A DNA stretch of 64,000 nt from UBA6244 sp963676875 (GCA_963676875.1 OY781436.1:2542001-2606000); one strand, 5' to 3'. Shown: positions 9,380 to 20,198, numbered from the stretch's first letter. The notes: a model not told the origin generated them from the sequence alone. A program made the numbers and translations.

Positions 9380-12300
9380 TTGAGGAGGAAATCGAACTAT
9401 ATCTTACTACTTATTTTTATTGCGGGCTGGTTTGCAACACAATCTAAAGCTGCCGGCCTCGTTGCTATTCCCGGATTTACCTATCAGGGAATTGTGGTGC
9501 CCGATACCACCGACCTCCGTGACACTTCCAAGGTAGATCTGATATATCCCTTCCGCGATTATTCGGGTAATCCATATCTTGACCAACAAAACGAAAGCCC
9601 ACTATTTTTAAACCCTCCCGCGAATATCGAACGCGAAATTGTTTACAACCCCGAAACCAACACTTACGAATTTCAAAGTAAAATTGGTGATTTTGCCTAT
9701 CGGGCACCCACCGTTATGGATTTCGATGAATACCAGAAATATGAGCTTCAACGAGATGTGAACGACTACTGGGCCGAGCGGGCACAAACAGCAGGAACTG
9801 CCGAGGGCTCCCGACTGATTCCAAAAATTTATGTGGGTGGAGAAGTATTCGACCGCATTTTTGGCAGCAACACCATCGACATACGTCCACAGGGTTCGGC
9901 CGAAGTGAGTTTTGGTGTGTTGTCTACCAAACGCGACGACCCTGCCCTCGACGTGCGTCAGCGTAAAACCACCAACTTCGATTTCAACATGAAGATTCAG
10001 ATGAACGTGTTGGCAAAAATCGGGGATAAAATTGAATTTAAAGCCAATTACAATACCGAAGCTTCTTTCGATTTCGAAAATACACTCAAGCTTAAGTACG
10101 AAGGTGATGAAGATGAAATCATTCAGTTGATTGAAGCCGGTAATGTTAGCCTCCCCCTGCGTTCTACACTTATCAGCGGGAGCCAAAGTTTGTTCGGGGT
10201 AAAAACCGAGTTGCAATTTGGTAAAACCCATGTTACAGCAGTTTTCTCACAACAACAGTCAGAAACTCAAAATATTACCGTTCAGGGTGGTGCCCAGACC
10301 AATCGGTTTCAACTTACCGCCCTCGACTATGAGGCCAACAAACACTTTTTCCTGTCACAAGCTTTCCGTGGACTCTACGAATCTGCCCTTAGCGACCTGC
10401 CTATCATCACATCCGATGTCAACATCACCAAGGTTGAGGTGTGGGTAACAAATATTGGCGCAGCCACACAAGAAAACCGCAACATTGTGGCTTTTACAGA
10501 TTTGGGTGAGGGAAAAAACGAGTGGATTTACAACAAAGATATCCATGCCGTACCTGGTGGAGTGAATCCTTCCAATCGTTCCAACGACTTGCTTTCGCGC
10601 ATGGATACAACACGTATTCGCGACATCAATCAGGTAACCAACTACCTCACCAGCGATCCCTTGGGCATCGGGAAAGTGGGCTATATGGTGGCGGGTGAAG
10701 ATTTTGTCAAATTGGAGAATGCACGTAAACTTAGAAGTACCGAATATTCCATTAACAAAAAACTGGGTTTCATCTCACTCAATACCACCCTGAGTTCTGA
10801 CCAGGTGTTGGCTGTGGCTGTCCAATATTCACTCATCGGCAGCGACAGCATTTATCAAATTGGTGAATTTTCAGATCAGGGCATTACAGCTCCCAATTGT
10901 ATTGTTGTTAAATTGTTGAAAAGCAACAACCTCAATACCCGCATGCCCATGTGGAACCTGATGATGAAAAATGTATATTCCATTGGTGCTTACCAGGTGC
11001 AACGCGACAATTTCATGTTCAACATACTGTACTCAGGAAATAACCAGGGAGTACCCACAGGATATTTTACCGAGGGACCCGACAACGTGATGGGCACACC
11101 CCTCATCCATTTGTTTGGTCTCGACAACCTGGATAGCCAGCTCAACCCCATTCCCGGTGGCGATGGTATGTTCGACTACATCGACGGAGCTACCACCAAC
11201 GGAGGTACCATCCAATCGTCCAACGGACGAATTTTCTTCACCAAACTAGAGCCCTTCGGAAGTTATGTGCATGACTCCATTTTTCCCAACAATCCCGATC
11301 TGGCCGAAAAATACGCCTACGACTCACTTTATACCCTCACCAAATCAGGGGCAGAGCAATTCCCCGACAAAAACAAATACATCCTCGAAGGTATGTACCG
11401 CTCACAAGCAGGAGCCGACATCAGCCTCAATGCACTCAATGTTCCTCAAGGCTCGGTGAAAGTTACTGCCGGAGGTGTTCCTCTTACCGAAAATGTGGAT
11501 TATACGGTGGATTATACTCTGGGACGCGTAAAAATTATCAACGAAGGTATTATGAACTCCGGGGTGCCTATCAACGTCTCCCTTGAGAGTAATTCCATGT
11601 TCAGCGTGCAACAAAAACGTATGATGGGTATTCATGTGGATCATGAGATAAATAAGGATTTCCACATAGGAGGTACCTTGCTCAACCTGCACGAACGTCC
11701 ACTTACGCAAAAGGTTAACTACGGCGACGACCCCATTTCCAATACCATGTGGGGTCTGGACATGAGCTATAGAACTGAGTCGAGGTGGCTCACCAAAATG
11801 ATCGATAAATTACCCGGGATTTCTACCAAAGAAGTGTCTAAAATTAACATGGATGGTGAGTTTGCGCAATTTATTCCTGGTCATTCCAAAGCCATCGGAA
11901 ATACCGGCACGTCTTACATCGACGATTTCGAAGGCGCCAAGTCTACCATTGATTTAAAAAATACCAATAACTGGTTTTTGGCCAGCACTCCACAGGGACA
12001 ACCTGAGATGTTCCCTGAAGCCAATCTGAGTTCCTCGGCTTCATCCGACCCGTTTGCTTACGGAAAAAACCGGGCCAAACTGGCTTGGTATATTATCGAC
12101 CCTTTGTTTTACGATACCCGTGGTGGATTGAAACCTTCCAATATCAGCAAGGATGAGTTGTCGAAAAACTCCACCCGTCAGGTTTTTGAAAAGGAGGTGT
12201 TTCCTAACCGCGATAACAACCAAAATCGAACCGCACTGAATATTGCCGTGCTCAACCTGGCTCATTATCCCACTGAAAGAGGTCCTTACAATTTTGATGT

Positions 12301-15300
12301 GGATGACAACTACTATTCGGATGGTATCGATGAAAATGGTGATCTCGTCAATCCTGAATCGCGATGGAGCGGTATGATGCGAAAAATAGAGTCCACCGAC
12401 TTTGAAGCTTCCAATATCGAATATATTGAATTTTGGATGATGGATCCCTTTACCGAAGATTCTGATAACAAGGGGGAAATGTACATCAACCTGGGAGAAA
12501 TTTCGGAGGATATTCTCCGCGATGGAAGAAAGAGTTACGAAAACGGACTACCTATTACTGAAGTGGTTGAAAATGTGGATACCACCGTTTGGGGACGAAT
12601 ACCCACCCTTCAGGCTTTGGTAGAATCGTTTAGTACAGCCGGGGGTTCCCGTATTCATCAGGATGTGGGATACGACGGATTGAGTACCGACGATGAAAGA
12701 ACTTTTTATAACAGCACATATCTTGAGTTGATTCGAGATAAATTTGGTGTCAACTCCGGAGCATACGAAAAGGCCAATGCTGACCCCTCTGCCGACAACT
12801 ATCACTATTTCCGTGGTGGCGATTACGATGTGGATGCCAAATATTCCAGCCTTACAGAACGTTACAAACAATTTAACGAGTCTGAAGGAAACTCACCTAC
12901 AGATGATATCAACCCGGAAGGTTATCCCACGGCTGCCACCAATTATCCTAATGTGGAGGACATTAACCGTGACAATACCCTAAGCGAGTCGGAAAGGTAT
13001 TTTCAATATAAAATCCTCCTCGACCCGGAAAAAATGAAGGTGGGCGAAAATTATATTACTGATGTTTATGAAGCGCATCTCGATTATCCACTTCCCAATG
13101 GAGAAAAAGATCATGTCACCAACTGGTATCAATTCAAAATCCCCATTCACAATCCGGATAAGGTGATTGGTAACATCAGCGATTTCCGTTCCATCCGGTT
13201 CATGCGATTGTTCATGCGCGGATTTGAAAAACCCATTGTTACACGTTTTGCCACCTTCGAATTGGTGCGTGGCGAATGGCGTCGGTACGATCAGTCGTTG
13301 CTGGCACCGGGAGAGTACGTGGCCGGTCAGGATGATATTAACGAAACCAATTTTACTGTTTCCACGGTGAGCATCGAAGAAAATGCCAGTCGCGAGCCCA
13401 TTAATTATGTAATTCCTCCGGGTGTAGAGCGTGAGTCGTATCTGGGAACCACAGCCAACGTGTTTCAAAATGAACAATCCATTGAACTAAAGGTAGCTCA
13501 ATTGTTGGATGGCGATGCCGTGGGCGTTTATAAAACCACCGATTTTGATTTTAGGCAGTACAAGAAGATTAAAATGTATGCCCATGCCGAAAAAATGTTG
13601 GCAAACGAAGAGTTGGAATATGGCGACTTAACAGCGTTTATCCGTATTGGTAGCGACTTTACCGACAACTACTATGAATATGAGGTGCCACTTGAATTTA
13701 CTAAATGGTACACGACTGATCGCGATTCCATCTGGCCCGAAATAAACAATTTCGAGATCAACCTCGAAGAATTGGTCAATGTGAAGCACAACCGCAACAT
13801 TGCCATGCGTGAGGCAGGCACCCAATTGTCGTTGCAACTGCCCTATATTGAGTATATTGGCAATCGTAAGGTTACCGTACTGGGAAGTCCCTCCATTAGC
13901 GATGTAAAAGGTATTCTGCTGGGTGTGAGAAACCCAAAACAGCGTGATCCATTGACCGACGATGGAAATCCTGAAAGCGCCATTATCTGGTTCGACGAGC
14001 TCAGATTAACCGACTTCAACGACCACAATGGTTGGGCGGCTACCGGACGCATTGAAGCCACTCTGGCCGATTTGGGTAGGGTTACCGTTTCGGGATCTTA
14101 TACTTCAGCCGGTTTTGCCAGTTTGGAAAAGAAAATCAGCCAGATACCCCTTGAAGCTACCACCAACTTCATGGTTTCAACGGATTTGGATTTGGGTAAA
14201 TTTGCCGGAGAAAAAGCCGGACTCAGGGTGCCCATGCATTACGACTACGCAGTTCAGGAAATTACACCTGAATACAATCCATTGGATCCGGATATCAAGC
14301 TAAAGGATGATTTGGACTCTTACACCAGCAAGTCGGCAGCCGATTCTCTCAAAGCGTTAATTGTGGACCATACCACCAACCAGAATATTAACTTCATGAA
14401 TGTAAGGAAGGATCGGGTGGATTCAAAGAAAAAAGCACGGATTTACGACATAGAAAACTTTGATGTGTCGTTCGCGTATTCCAAATTCCGACATCGAAAT
14501 ATCGACTTCGAGTACGATAATCAGGACCAGTATAGGGGAGGACTTGGTTATAATTTCAATCCTAAACCGAAAAATTATAAACCTTTCGAGAAGGTGGGTT
14601 TGTTTAAATCCAAACACCTGCAGCTAATGAAGGATTTCAACTTCTATCTCCTTCCAAAGGTGCTGAGTTTCAGAACAGATATGGATAGGAATATCAGAAA
14701 GATACTCTATCGCGACAAAAGTTTGGGCGATATCATTATAAAACCTACCGTGGACAGGCAATGGAACTGGAATAGGGTTTACGATTTAAAATATGATTTT
14801 GCCAAATCCCTGACTCTTGAATTTAATGCCGGAGCCAACGCTTACATAAAGGAGCCCACCATCTACCCCGACAAAAATACCGAAGAGTGGGATCAATACA
14901 AACAGGAGGTTTGGCGCGATGTGATGTCCATGGGAACCATGCAGCGTTACAACCAATCATTTAAAGTAACCTATAATTTGCCATTGAAGAAAATACCCAT
15001 CGTAGATTGGGTTACTATGGCTGCCAGTTATCAAGGATTGTACACGTGGGCAGGGTCGGCCTGGTCCATTCGCGAACGGTTTGGCAATTCCATCGAAAAC
15101 TCGAGCCAGAAACAACTCAATGGAAATGCTGATTTGCAGAAATTGTACGATAAGATACCTTATTTGAAAAGCTTGAACAAAACGGCCTCCAGGCGTTCAC
15201 CTAGTCCGAGTTCACGCATACGCGGCGGTGGACCACAACCTCCCGCTCAAGCCGAAGATACCACCAAACCCAAGGTAAACATACCCAAAATTATTGCAGA

Positions 15301-16690
15301 TGGCTTTCTTAAACTGTTAACATCCGTAAAAAAGGCAACCATTACCTACAGCAATACCAGTGGTATTTTGTTGCCGGGCTTTGTTCCTGAACCAGACATT
15401 TTTGGAGTAAACCTAGCTACCTCTGCACCCACCATGGGCTTTGTATTGGGCGACCAGCGCGATATCCGCCAAGATGCTGCCAACAATGGCTGGCTGACCA
15501 CTGATCCTGCGTTGAACAATCCTTACATGACCAAACATACCGAATCTTTGTCCTACAAGGTATCTGCCGAAATATTCAGTGCCATACGTATCGATGTGGA
15601 TGGTGATCGTACCTATGCCGAAAATTTCCAATCCTATTATCGCTACGATGACAGTTTGTCGCAGTTTGTAGAATATACACCGGTCAATCGGGGAAGTTTC
15701 AATATATCATATATGGCCATCAACACGGCATTTTCTAAGAGTAATGGGTCGGAAAACTCTGAGATATTCGATAATTTCCTGGCCGGCCGATTACAAATTG
15801 CCGACAGACTGGCACATGACAACCCCGAATGGATGAAAACCCAGGAATACTTCTACGATACCCTGGCCAATCAAACTTTTCCAAAGGGTTATGGTTCCAA
15901 TTCCCAATCGGTCCTATATTATTCATTTTTGGCGGCTTATGCGGGAAAAAGCAACGATAAAATCAACATTAGCAATCCTTTTCCCACCTTCCCCATCCCC
16001 AACTGGCGGATCACATTCAATGGCTTAACAAAAATTAAAGCAGTTGGAAAATTATTTAGAAGTCTGAATCTTACCCATGGCTATCGGTCGATGATGAGCT
16101 TGGCTTCTTGGACTACCAATGTGAACTTCAACGAGCAAAATCCGGGTCAACGGTTTGAAAACTCGTATAATTATATTACCAAATACGATGTAGGTATTGT
16201 CTCCATTTCGGAGCAATTCAGTCCGCTTATTGGGGTAGATGTTACCATGCACAACAGCCTTACGGCGAAACTCGAGTTTCATAAATCGCGTAAACTCGAC
16301 ATGAGTTTTGTTAACAATCAACTTACCGAAGTAACCGGAAACAAAGTGGTGGTTGGATTGGGATACCGAATCAAAGGACTGAAATTTTCCATCGGTTCCA
16401 TGACCGGCAATGCCCCTTCGAGAAATTATAGTAGCGACTTGAACCTTAAATTAGACTTTGGGATCAACGATAACAAAACAATTCTGCGCCGTATAGATGA
16501 GGTAAACAATCAAATATCAGCGGGTTCACGACAGTACACCCTCAACTTCTCAGGAGATTATATGCTGAGCCAGAGTGTGCAGTTGCGCTTGTATTACAAC
16601 TGGACCAGCAGCAATCCCTATGTTTCGTCGCAGATGCCCAACTCAACAACCAGCGGAGGTTTCAGTCTGAGGTTCAACCTTGCCCAGTAG
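9380..16690 (+). CDS. sprA: SprA (Sov), outer-membrane translocon of the type IX secretion system
   Basis: A 2,436-residue protein, the usual giant size of SprA/Sov. It has a signal peptide (cleavage near QSKA) and begins with conserved family sequence (IVYNPETNTYEF; YRAPTVMDFDEYQKY). The rest is beta-rich, consistent with the 36-strand barrel. SprA exports cargo with C-terminal T9SS signals across the outer membrane, and supports gliding in some species. No ATG fits: the frame has a stop at 9365-9367, and TTG at 9380 follows a purine-rich AGAGGAG stretch, so a TTG start is likely. The partner genes porK/L/M/N are not in the window. Confidence 0.95.
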   Translation: MRRKSNYILLLIFIAGWFATQSKAAGLVAIPGFTYQGIVVPDTTDLRDTSKVDLIYPFRDYSGNPYLDQQNESPLFLNPPANIEREIVYNPETNTYEFQSKIGDFAYRAPTVMDFDEYQKYELQRDVNDYWAERAQTAGTAEGSRLIPKIYVGGEVFDRIFGSNTIDIRPQGSAEVSFGVLSTKRDDPALDVRQRKTTNFDFNMKIQMNVLAKIGDKIEFKANYNTEASFDFENTLKLKYEGDEDEIIQLIEAGNVSLPLRSTLISGSQSLFGVKTELQFGKTHVTAVFSQQQSETQNITVQGGAQTNRFQLTALDYEANKHFFLSQAFRGLYESALSDLPIITSDVNITKVEVWVTNIGAATQENRNIVAFTDLGEGKNEWIYNKDIHAVPGGVNPSNRSNDLLSRMDTTRIRDINQVTNYLTSDPLGIGKVGYMVAGEDFVKLENARKLRSTEYSINKKLGFISLNTTLSSDQVLAVAVQYSLIGSDSIYQIGEFSDQGITAPNCIVVKLLKSNNLNTRMPMWNLMMKNVYSIGAYQVQRDNFMFNILYSGNNQGVPTGYFTEGPDNVMGTPLIHLFGLDNLDSQLNPIPGGDGMFDYIDGATTNGGTIQSSNGRIFFTKLEPFGSYVHDSIFPNNPDLAEKYAYDSLYTLTKSGAEQFPDKNKYILEGMYRSQAGADISLNALNVPQGSVKVTAGGVPLTENVDYTVDYTLGRVKIINEGIMNSGVPINVSLESNSMFSVQQKRMMGIHVDHEINKDFHIGGTLLNLHERPLTQKVNYGDDPISNTMWGLDMSYRTESRWLTKMIDKLPGISTKEVSKINMDGEFAQFIPGHSKAIGNTGTSYIDDFEGAKSTIDLKNTNNWFLASTPQGQPEMFPEANLSSSASSDPFAYGKNRAKLAWYIIDPLFYDTRGGLKPSNISKDELSKNSTRQVFEKEVFPNRDNNQNRTALNIAVLNLAHYPTERGPYNFDVDDNYYSDGIDENGDLVNPESRWSGMMRKIESTDFEASNIEYIEFWMMDPFTEDSDNKGEMYINLGEISEDILRDGRKSYENGLPITEVVENVDTTVWGRIPTLQALVESFSTAGGSRIHQDVGYDGLSTDDERTFYNSTYLELIRDKFGVNSGAYEKANADPSADNYHYFRGGDYDVDAKYSSLTERYKQFNESEGNSPTDDINPEGYPTAATNYPNVEDINRDNTLSESERYFQYKILLDPEKMKVGENYITDVYEAHLDYPLPNGEKDHVTNWYQFKIPIHNPDKVIGNISDFRSIRFMRLFMRGFEKPIVTRFATFELVRGEWRRYDQSLLAPGEYVAGQDDINETNFTVSTVSIEENASREPINYVIPPGVERESYLGTTANVFQNEQSIELKVAQLLDGDAVGVYKTTDFDFRQYKKIKMYAHAEKMLANEELEYGDLTAFIRIGSDFTDNYYEYEVPLEFTKWYTTDRDSIWPEINNFEINLEELVNVKHNRNIAMREAGTQLSLQLPYIEYIGNRKVTVLGSPSISDVKGILLGVRNPKQRDPLTDDGNPESAIIWFDELRLTDFNDHNGWAATGRIEATLADLGRVTVSGSYTSAGFASLEKKISQIPLEATTNFMVSTDLDLGKFAGEKAGLRVPMHYDYAVQEITPEYNPLDPDIKLKDDLDSYTSKSAADSLKALIVDHTTNQNINFMNVRKDRVDSKKKARIYDIENFDVSFAYSKFRHRNIDFEYDNQDQYRGGLGYNFNPKPKNYKPFEKVGLFKSKHLQLMKDFNFYLLPKVLSFRTDMDRNIRKILYRDKSLGDIIIKPTVDRQWNWNRVYDLKYDFAKSLTLEFNAGANAYIKEPTIYPDKNTEEWDQYKQEVWRDVMSMGTMQRYNQSFKVTYNLPLKKIPIVDWVTMAASYQGLYTWAGSAWSIRERFGNSIENSSQKQLNGNADLQKLYDKIPYLKSLNKTASRRSPSPSSRIRGGGPQPPAQAEDTTKPKVNIPKIIADGFLKLLTSVKKATITYSNTSGILLPGFVPEPDIFGVNLATSAPTMGFVLGDQRDIRQDAANNGWLTTDPALNNPYMTKHTESLSYKVSAEIFSAIRIDVDGDRTYAENFQSYYRYDDSLSQFVEYTPVNRGSFNISYMAINTAFSKSNGSENSEIFDNFLAGRLQIADRLAHDNPEWMKTQEYFYDTLANQTFPKGYGSNSQSVLYYSFLAAYAGKSNDKINISNPFPTFPIPNWRITFNGLTKIKAVGKLFRSLNLTHGYRSMMSLASWTTNVNFNEQNPGQRFENSYNYITKYDVGIVSISEQFSPLIGVDVTMHNSLTAKLEFHKSRKLDMSFVNNQLTEVTGNKVVVGLGYRIKGLKFSIGSMTGNAPSRNYSSDLNLKLDFGINDNKTILRRIDEVNNQISAGSRQYTLNFSGDYMLSQSVQLRLYYNWTSSNPYVSSQMPNSTTSGGFSLRFNLAQ

Positions 16691-16746
16691 TTATTTATTA
16701 TCTGACTAAATTGGATATATTTCTACTCACTTTCGATGAATTAAGC

Positions 16747-16754
16747 TAAATTTG
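16747..16754 (+). promoter_or_regulatory. Predicted -7 box of gcvH
   Basis: TAAATTTG fits TAnnTTTG. Transcription would start near 16760, downstream of a possible TTG start at 16752, so the box supports translation from the ATG at 16779. Confidence 0.45.
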
Positions 16755-16778
16755 ACCCATCATTTAAAACCGAAAAAT

Positions 16779-17159
16779 ATGAGTATTCCAGAAAATTTAT
16801 TGTACACCGAAGACCACGAATGGTTGAGAATAGAAGGCGATGAAGCTTATATCGGCGTTACTGACTTTGCCCAGAAAGAATTAGGCGACATTGTTTTTGT
16901 TGAAGTGGAAACCGTAGACGAAACCCTTGAAAAAGGTGAGGCTTTTGGCACTATTGAAGCTGTAAAAACCGTTTCGGATATGTTCATGCCCGTTGCAGGT
17001 ACCGTACTTGAGCTTAACGAATTGCTCGATAACGAACCCGAAATAATCAACAAAGATCCTTATGGAAAAGGATGGATAGTTAAGATTGCCATTGCCAATA
17101 AATCTGAGTTGGATGAACTGCTTGATGCAGCTGCTTACAAATCTAATATTGAAGAGTAA
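16779..17159 (+). CDS. gcvH: Glycine cleavage system H protein
   Basis: A 126-residue lipoyl carrier protein. The lipoylated lysine lies in GTIEAVKTVSD. GcvH shuttles the aminomethyl group between the P, T and L proteins of glycine cleavage. The start MSIPENLLYTEDHEW matches the family N terminus; the upstream in-frame TTG at 16752 would fall inside the predicted promoter. It is followed by a VanZ-like gene 12 bases later. Confidence 0.96.
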   Translation: MSIPENLLYTEDHEWLRIEGDEAYIGVTDFAQKELGDIVFVEVETVDETLEKGEAFGTIEAVKTVSDMFMPVAGTVLELNELLDNEPEIINKDPYGKGWIVKIAIANKSELDELLDAAAYKSNIEE

Positions 17160-17171
17160 GTCGCATTAAAT

Positions 17172-17567
17172 ATGATCAGAAGATTTGGGCCAGCCTTGGC
17201 TTGGGCTATTTTAATTCTGATTTTGACAGGATTGCCAGGAAACTATTTCCCCGAAGTAAAAACCTTCTGGGATTGGCTTTCTCCGGATAAGGTGGTACAT
17301 TTGGGCATCTTTGGCGTTCAGGCCTTTTTAATTATTTATGGATTGGGGCAACAATATTTGCTAAAAAAACGTCGTTATAAATACATGGTATGGGTATTTC
17401 TGATCACTACCTTGTTTGGATTAATTACTGAAGTTTTACAATCCAACGTTTTTGTGGGCAGAGATGGCAACGTTTTCGACTTTTTAGCCGATAGTGTAGG
17501 TGCCTTTTTGGGCGTGCTGGCATACTATTTGTTAAATATTAGAAATACTGAGAAGAATTATCATTAG
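17172..17567 (+). CDS. VanZ-like family membrane protein
   Basis: A 131-residue protein with four hydrophobic segments and the VanZ-family pattern: DKVVHLGIFG, then ITEVLQ, R-D-G-N-VFDFLAD and GAFLGVL. VanZ of enterococci gives low-level teicoplanin resistance, but most chromosomal homologues have no known role. It is adjacent to gcvH in the usual Bacteroidota order, probably in one operon. Confidence 0.85.
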   Translation: MIRRFGPALAWAILILILTGLPGNYFPEVKTFWDWLSPDKVVHLGIFGVQAFLIIYGLGQQYLLKKRRYKYMVWVFLITTLFGLITEVLQSNVFVGRDGNVFDFLADSVGAFLGVLAYYLLNIRNTEKNYH

Positions 17568-17624
17568 AAATAATAGAAATTGCTATTTTAGCGGTTTCAT
17601 ATCTTAAAACTAATAACATTAGAG

Positions 17625-18302
17625 ATGGAAGCTAAAAAAACCGAAAGGGCTGATCTGGAGAACAAAAAATCTTTGTTTTTTCAAATCGGTCTGATCCTTG
17701 CCCTATTGGTTGTTTTTGTTGCTTTTGAATACAAGAGCTACGATAAAATAACTGTGGATATTGCTTCTCGCGCTGTGGACGACACGCCGGAGGAAATTAT
17801 CCCTATTACTGAGCAAAAAGTAAAACCGCCACCACCACCACCACCAAAACAGGTAACCAAAATTACTATTGTAGAGGATGATGTGGAAGTGGAAGATGAC
17901 ATTGAAATTGACGTGGAAGCCGATGATCAAACGGTAATGGAAGAGTATATTCCACAGGAAATTGAGGAAGAAGAAATTGTTGAAGCAGAAATTTTTACCG
18001 TTGTAGAGGCCATGCCTGAATTCCCCGGAGGGATGGGGAAGTTGATGGCTTATTTGGGCAACAACATTAAATACCCTCCATTAGCAAAAGAAAGCGGAAT
18101 ACAAGGTCGTGTGTTTATCAACTTTGTTGTGGAACCTGATGGTAGCATCTCCAACGTGAAAGTACTTCGTGGTATTGGCGGAGGTTGCGATGAAGAAGCC
18201 ATCCGTGTGGTAGAAGCCATGCCCAAATGGAAACCGGGGATGCAACGTGGTAAGCCCGTACGTGTGTCGTACAACCTGCCTGTGAAATTTACACTGCAAT
18301 AA
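17625..18302 (+). CDS. TonB-family energy transducer
   Basis: A 225-residue protein with one N-terminal transmembrane helix (residues about 18-38), a proline run (seven prolines after VK), an acidic D/E-rich periplasmic spacer, and a C-terminal TonB domain (FPGGMGKLMAYLGNNIKYPPLAKESGIQGRV is spread over residues about 133-163; later VRVSYNLPVKF). It couples the proton-motive force to TonB-dependent outer-membrane receptors. A strong hairpin terminator follows. Confidence 0.93.
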   Translation: MEAKKTERADLENKKSLFFQIGLILALLVVFVAFEYKSYDKITVDIASRAVDDTPEEIIPITEQKVKPPPPPPPKQVTKITIVEDDVEVEDDIEIDVEADDQTVMEEYIPQEIEEEEIVEAEIFTVVEAMPEFPGGMGKLMAYLGNNIKYPPLAKESGIQGRVFINFVVEPDGSISNVKVLRGIGGGCDEEAIRVVEAMPKWKPGMQRGKPVRVSYNLPVKFTLQ

Positions 18303-18325
18303 GTGTTCATCCCACATATAAAAGG

Positions 18326-18357
18326 AAAGCCGTCTCCATTGGAGGCGGCTTTTTTTT
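18326..18357 (+). terminator. Rho-independent terminator after the tonB-like gene
   Basis: The arms AGCCGTCTCC and GGAGGCGGCT (18328-18337 and 18341-18350) form a 10-bp stem with one G-T pair, followed by a run of T. Convergent uvrC ends at 18381, so the hairpin may serve both strands. Confidence 0.85.
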
Positions 18358-18380
18358 GATGATGTGGTATCGGTTGTTGC

Positions 18381-20168
18381 CTACTGCTCATTAAAATGCT
18401 TCCAAACCACTTGTGCCTTGGCCGGGCCAATCACCTTTTCCAAAGCATCAATGGTGGCTAACCGAATGTTTTTTACAGATTTAAAAGTTAAAAGGAGCTT
18501 CTGGGTAGTGCTTTTTCCGATGCCTTCGATTTCTGTGAGTTCAGATTTGATGGTGCCCTTCTCAAGCCGCTTTCGGTGGTGGGTGATGCCAAATCGGTGG
18601 GCTTCGTCACGTAAGTGTTGTATTATTTTAAGCGACTCGGAAGTTTTGTCGAGATACATAGGGATCGGATCTTCCGGAAAATAGATTTCCTCCAACCGTT
18701 TGGCAATTCCAATAATAGCTATTTTACCGTATAATCCCAATGTTTTTAGCGATTTCACTGCCGCACTCAGTTGCCCTTTGCCCCCATCTACCACGATTAG
18801 TTGGGGTAGTGGTTTTTCTTCCTGCTGCAAACGACCATAGCGGCGAAGGATAATTTCTTCCATGGAGGCAAAATCGTTGGGACCTTCCACGCTTTTAATG
18901 ATGAAGTGGCGGTATCCTTTTTTATTGGGTTTGGCGTTCATAAACTGTACCATGGCCGCCACGGGGTAATCGCCCTGAAAGTTGGAGTTGTCGAAACACT
19001 CAATTTGAACCGGTAGTGAGGGCAGGCGAAGATCGGTTTTTAATTGATTCAAAATCCTGTTTTTGTGTCTGTCAGGATCCACCAAATCCCGTTGCTTTTG
19101 CCTGTCGAGTTTGTATTGCTTGGCATTGCGTTCGCTTAATTCGAGCAGGTGTTTTTTGTCACCACGTTGGGGTACGGTAAACATCACACCGGGAATCTCA
19201 GCTTCAGGCATAAAGGGCACAATTACCTCCTTGGATTGACTCTCAAATCGTTCCCGGAAATCCAACAAAGCGAAAGTCAGCAGTTCGTCCTCGGTTTCGG
19301 TAAGTTTCTTTTTTATCTCAACGGTATGTGCTTGAACAATAGCGCCATTAACTATTTTCAGGTAGTTGACGTACCCTTGCTTTTCGTCGTTAATCAGCGA
19401 TAGCACTTCCACATCATGGATGTTGGGATTTACCACGGTTGATTTGCTTTTGTATCGTTCGAGAATTTCGATTTTTTCTTTGGTGATTTGTGCCTTCTCA
19501 AATTCCATGTGTTCGGCAAAGTCGTGCATTTTACCCTTCAATTCCTGAATTACAGAGCCAATGTTTCCCCTAATAATGCTTTTAATCTGCACAAGCGTTT
19601 CCTTGTAATCCTCCTCTGTTTGCAAACCAATGCAGGGGCCTTTACAATTGCCCAAATGGTATTCTAAACAAACCTTGTACTTACCTTTACTAATTTCGGA
19701 CGGTGAAAGCTTTAATGAGCAAGTTCGCAGTTGAAAAAGTTGCTTGATGATTTCCTGAATGGTTTTCATCATACGGACGGAAGCGTAGGGTCCAAAATAT
19801 TCAGAACCGTCACGGATGACGTTGCGGGTGGAAATTATCCTCGGAAAATGTTCCTTTTTGATACAGAGAAAGGGAAAGGTTTTATCGTCTTTGAGCAGCA
19901 CATTGTAACGTGGCTGGTACTTTTTTATCAGGTTATTCTCGAGCAGCAATGCATCAAATTCGTTTTCAGTTACCATAAAACGAATGTCCTCAATTTTTTT
20001 TACCAACACCCTCAGCTTACCAGATGGGTGATTTTTCGTAAAATAACTGCTCACACGTTTCCTTAAATTCTTTGCCTTGCCCACGTAGATGATGGTGCCT
20101 GTATCATCAATATATTGATATACACCGGGTTTGTTCGGCAATGTGCTGATAATATCCTTTAACGACAT
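18381..20168 (-). CDS. uvrC: Excinuclease ABC subunit C
   Basis: A 595-residue nucleotide-excision-repair nuclease. The N-terminal GIY-YIG domain (GVYQYIDDTGTIIYVGKAKNLRKRVSSYF), UVR domain, UvrC RNase-H-like domain (ECFDNSNFQGDYPVAAMV ... IVVDGGKGQL) and C-terminal helix-hairpin-helix (IEGIGKSTTQKLL) are all present. UvrC cuts both sides of the lesion in complex with UvrB. The length is normal for the family. Confidence 0.97.
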   Translation of the reverse strand: MSLKDIISTLPNKPGVYQYIDDTGTIIYVGKAKNLRKRVSSYFTKNHPSGKLRVLVKKIEDIRFMVTENEFDALLLENNLIKKYQPRYNVLLKDDKTFPFLCIKKEHFPRIISTRNVIRDGSEYFGPYASVRMMKTIQEIIKQLFQLRTCSLKLSPSEISKGKYKVCLEYHLGNCKGPCIGLQTEEDYKETLVQIKSIIRGNIGSVIQELKGKMHDFAEHMEFEKAQITKEKIEILERYKSKSTVVNPNIHDVEVLSLINDEKQGYVNYLKIVNGAIVQAHTVEIKKKLTETEDELLTFALLDFRERFESQSKEVIVPFMPEAEIPGVMFTVPQRGDKKHLLELSERNAKQYKLDRQKQRDLVDPDRHKNRILNQLKTDLRLPSLPVQIECFDNSNFQGDYPVAAMVQFMNAKPNKKGYRHFIIKSVEGPNDFASMEEIILRRYGRLQQEEKPLPQLIVVDGGKGQLSAAVKSLKTLGLYGKIAIIGIAKRLEEIYFPEDPIPMYLDKTSESLKIIQHLRDEAHRFGITHHRKRLEKGTIKSELTEIEGIGKSTTQKLLLTFKSVKNIRLATIDALEKVIGPAKAQVVWKHFNEQ

Positions 20169-20190
20169 GTGCTACGTTGGAGTTTGGTGA

Positions 20191-20198
20191 CAAATGTA
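20191..20198 (-). promoter_or_regulatory. Predicted -7 box of uvrC
   Basis: On the minus strand the bases read TACATTTG, matching TAnnTTTG, placed 23 bases before the uvrC start codon. No clear -33 TTG was found. Confidence 0.35.
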
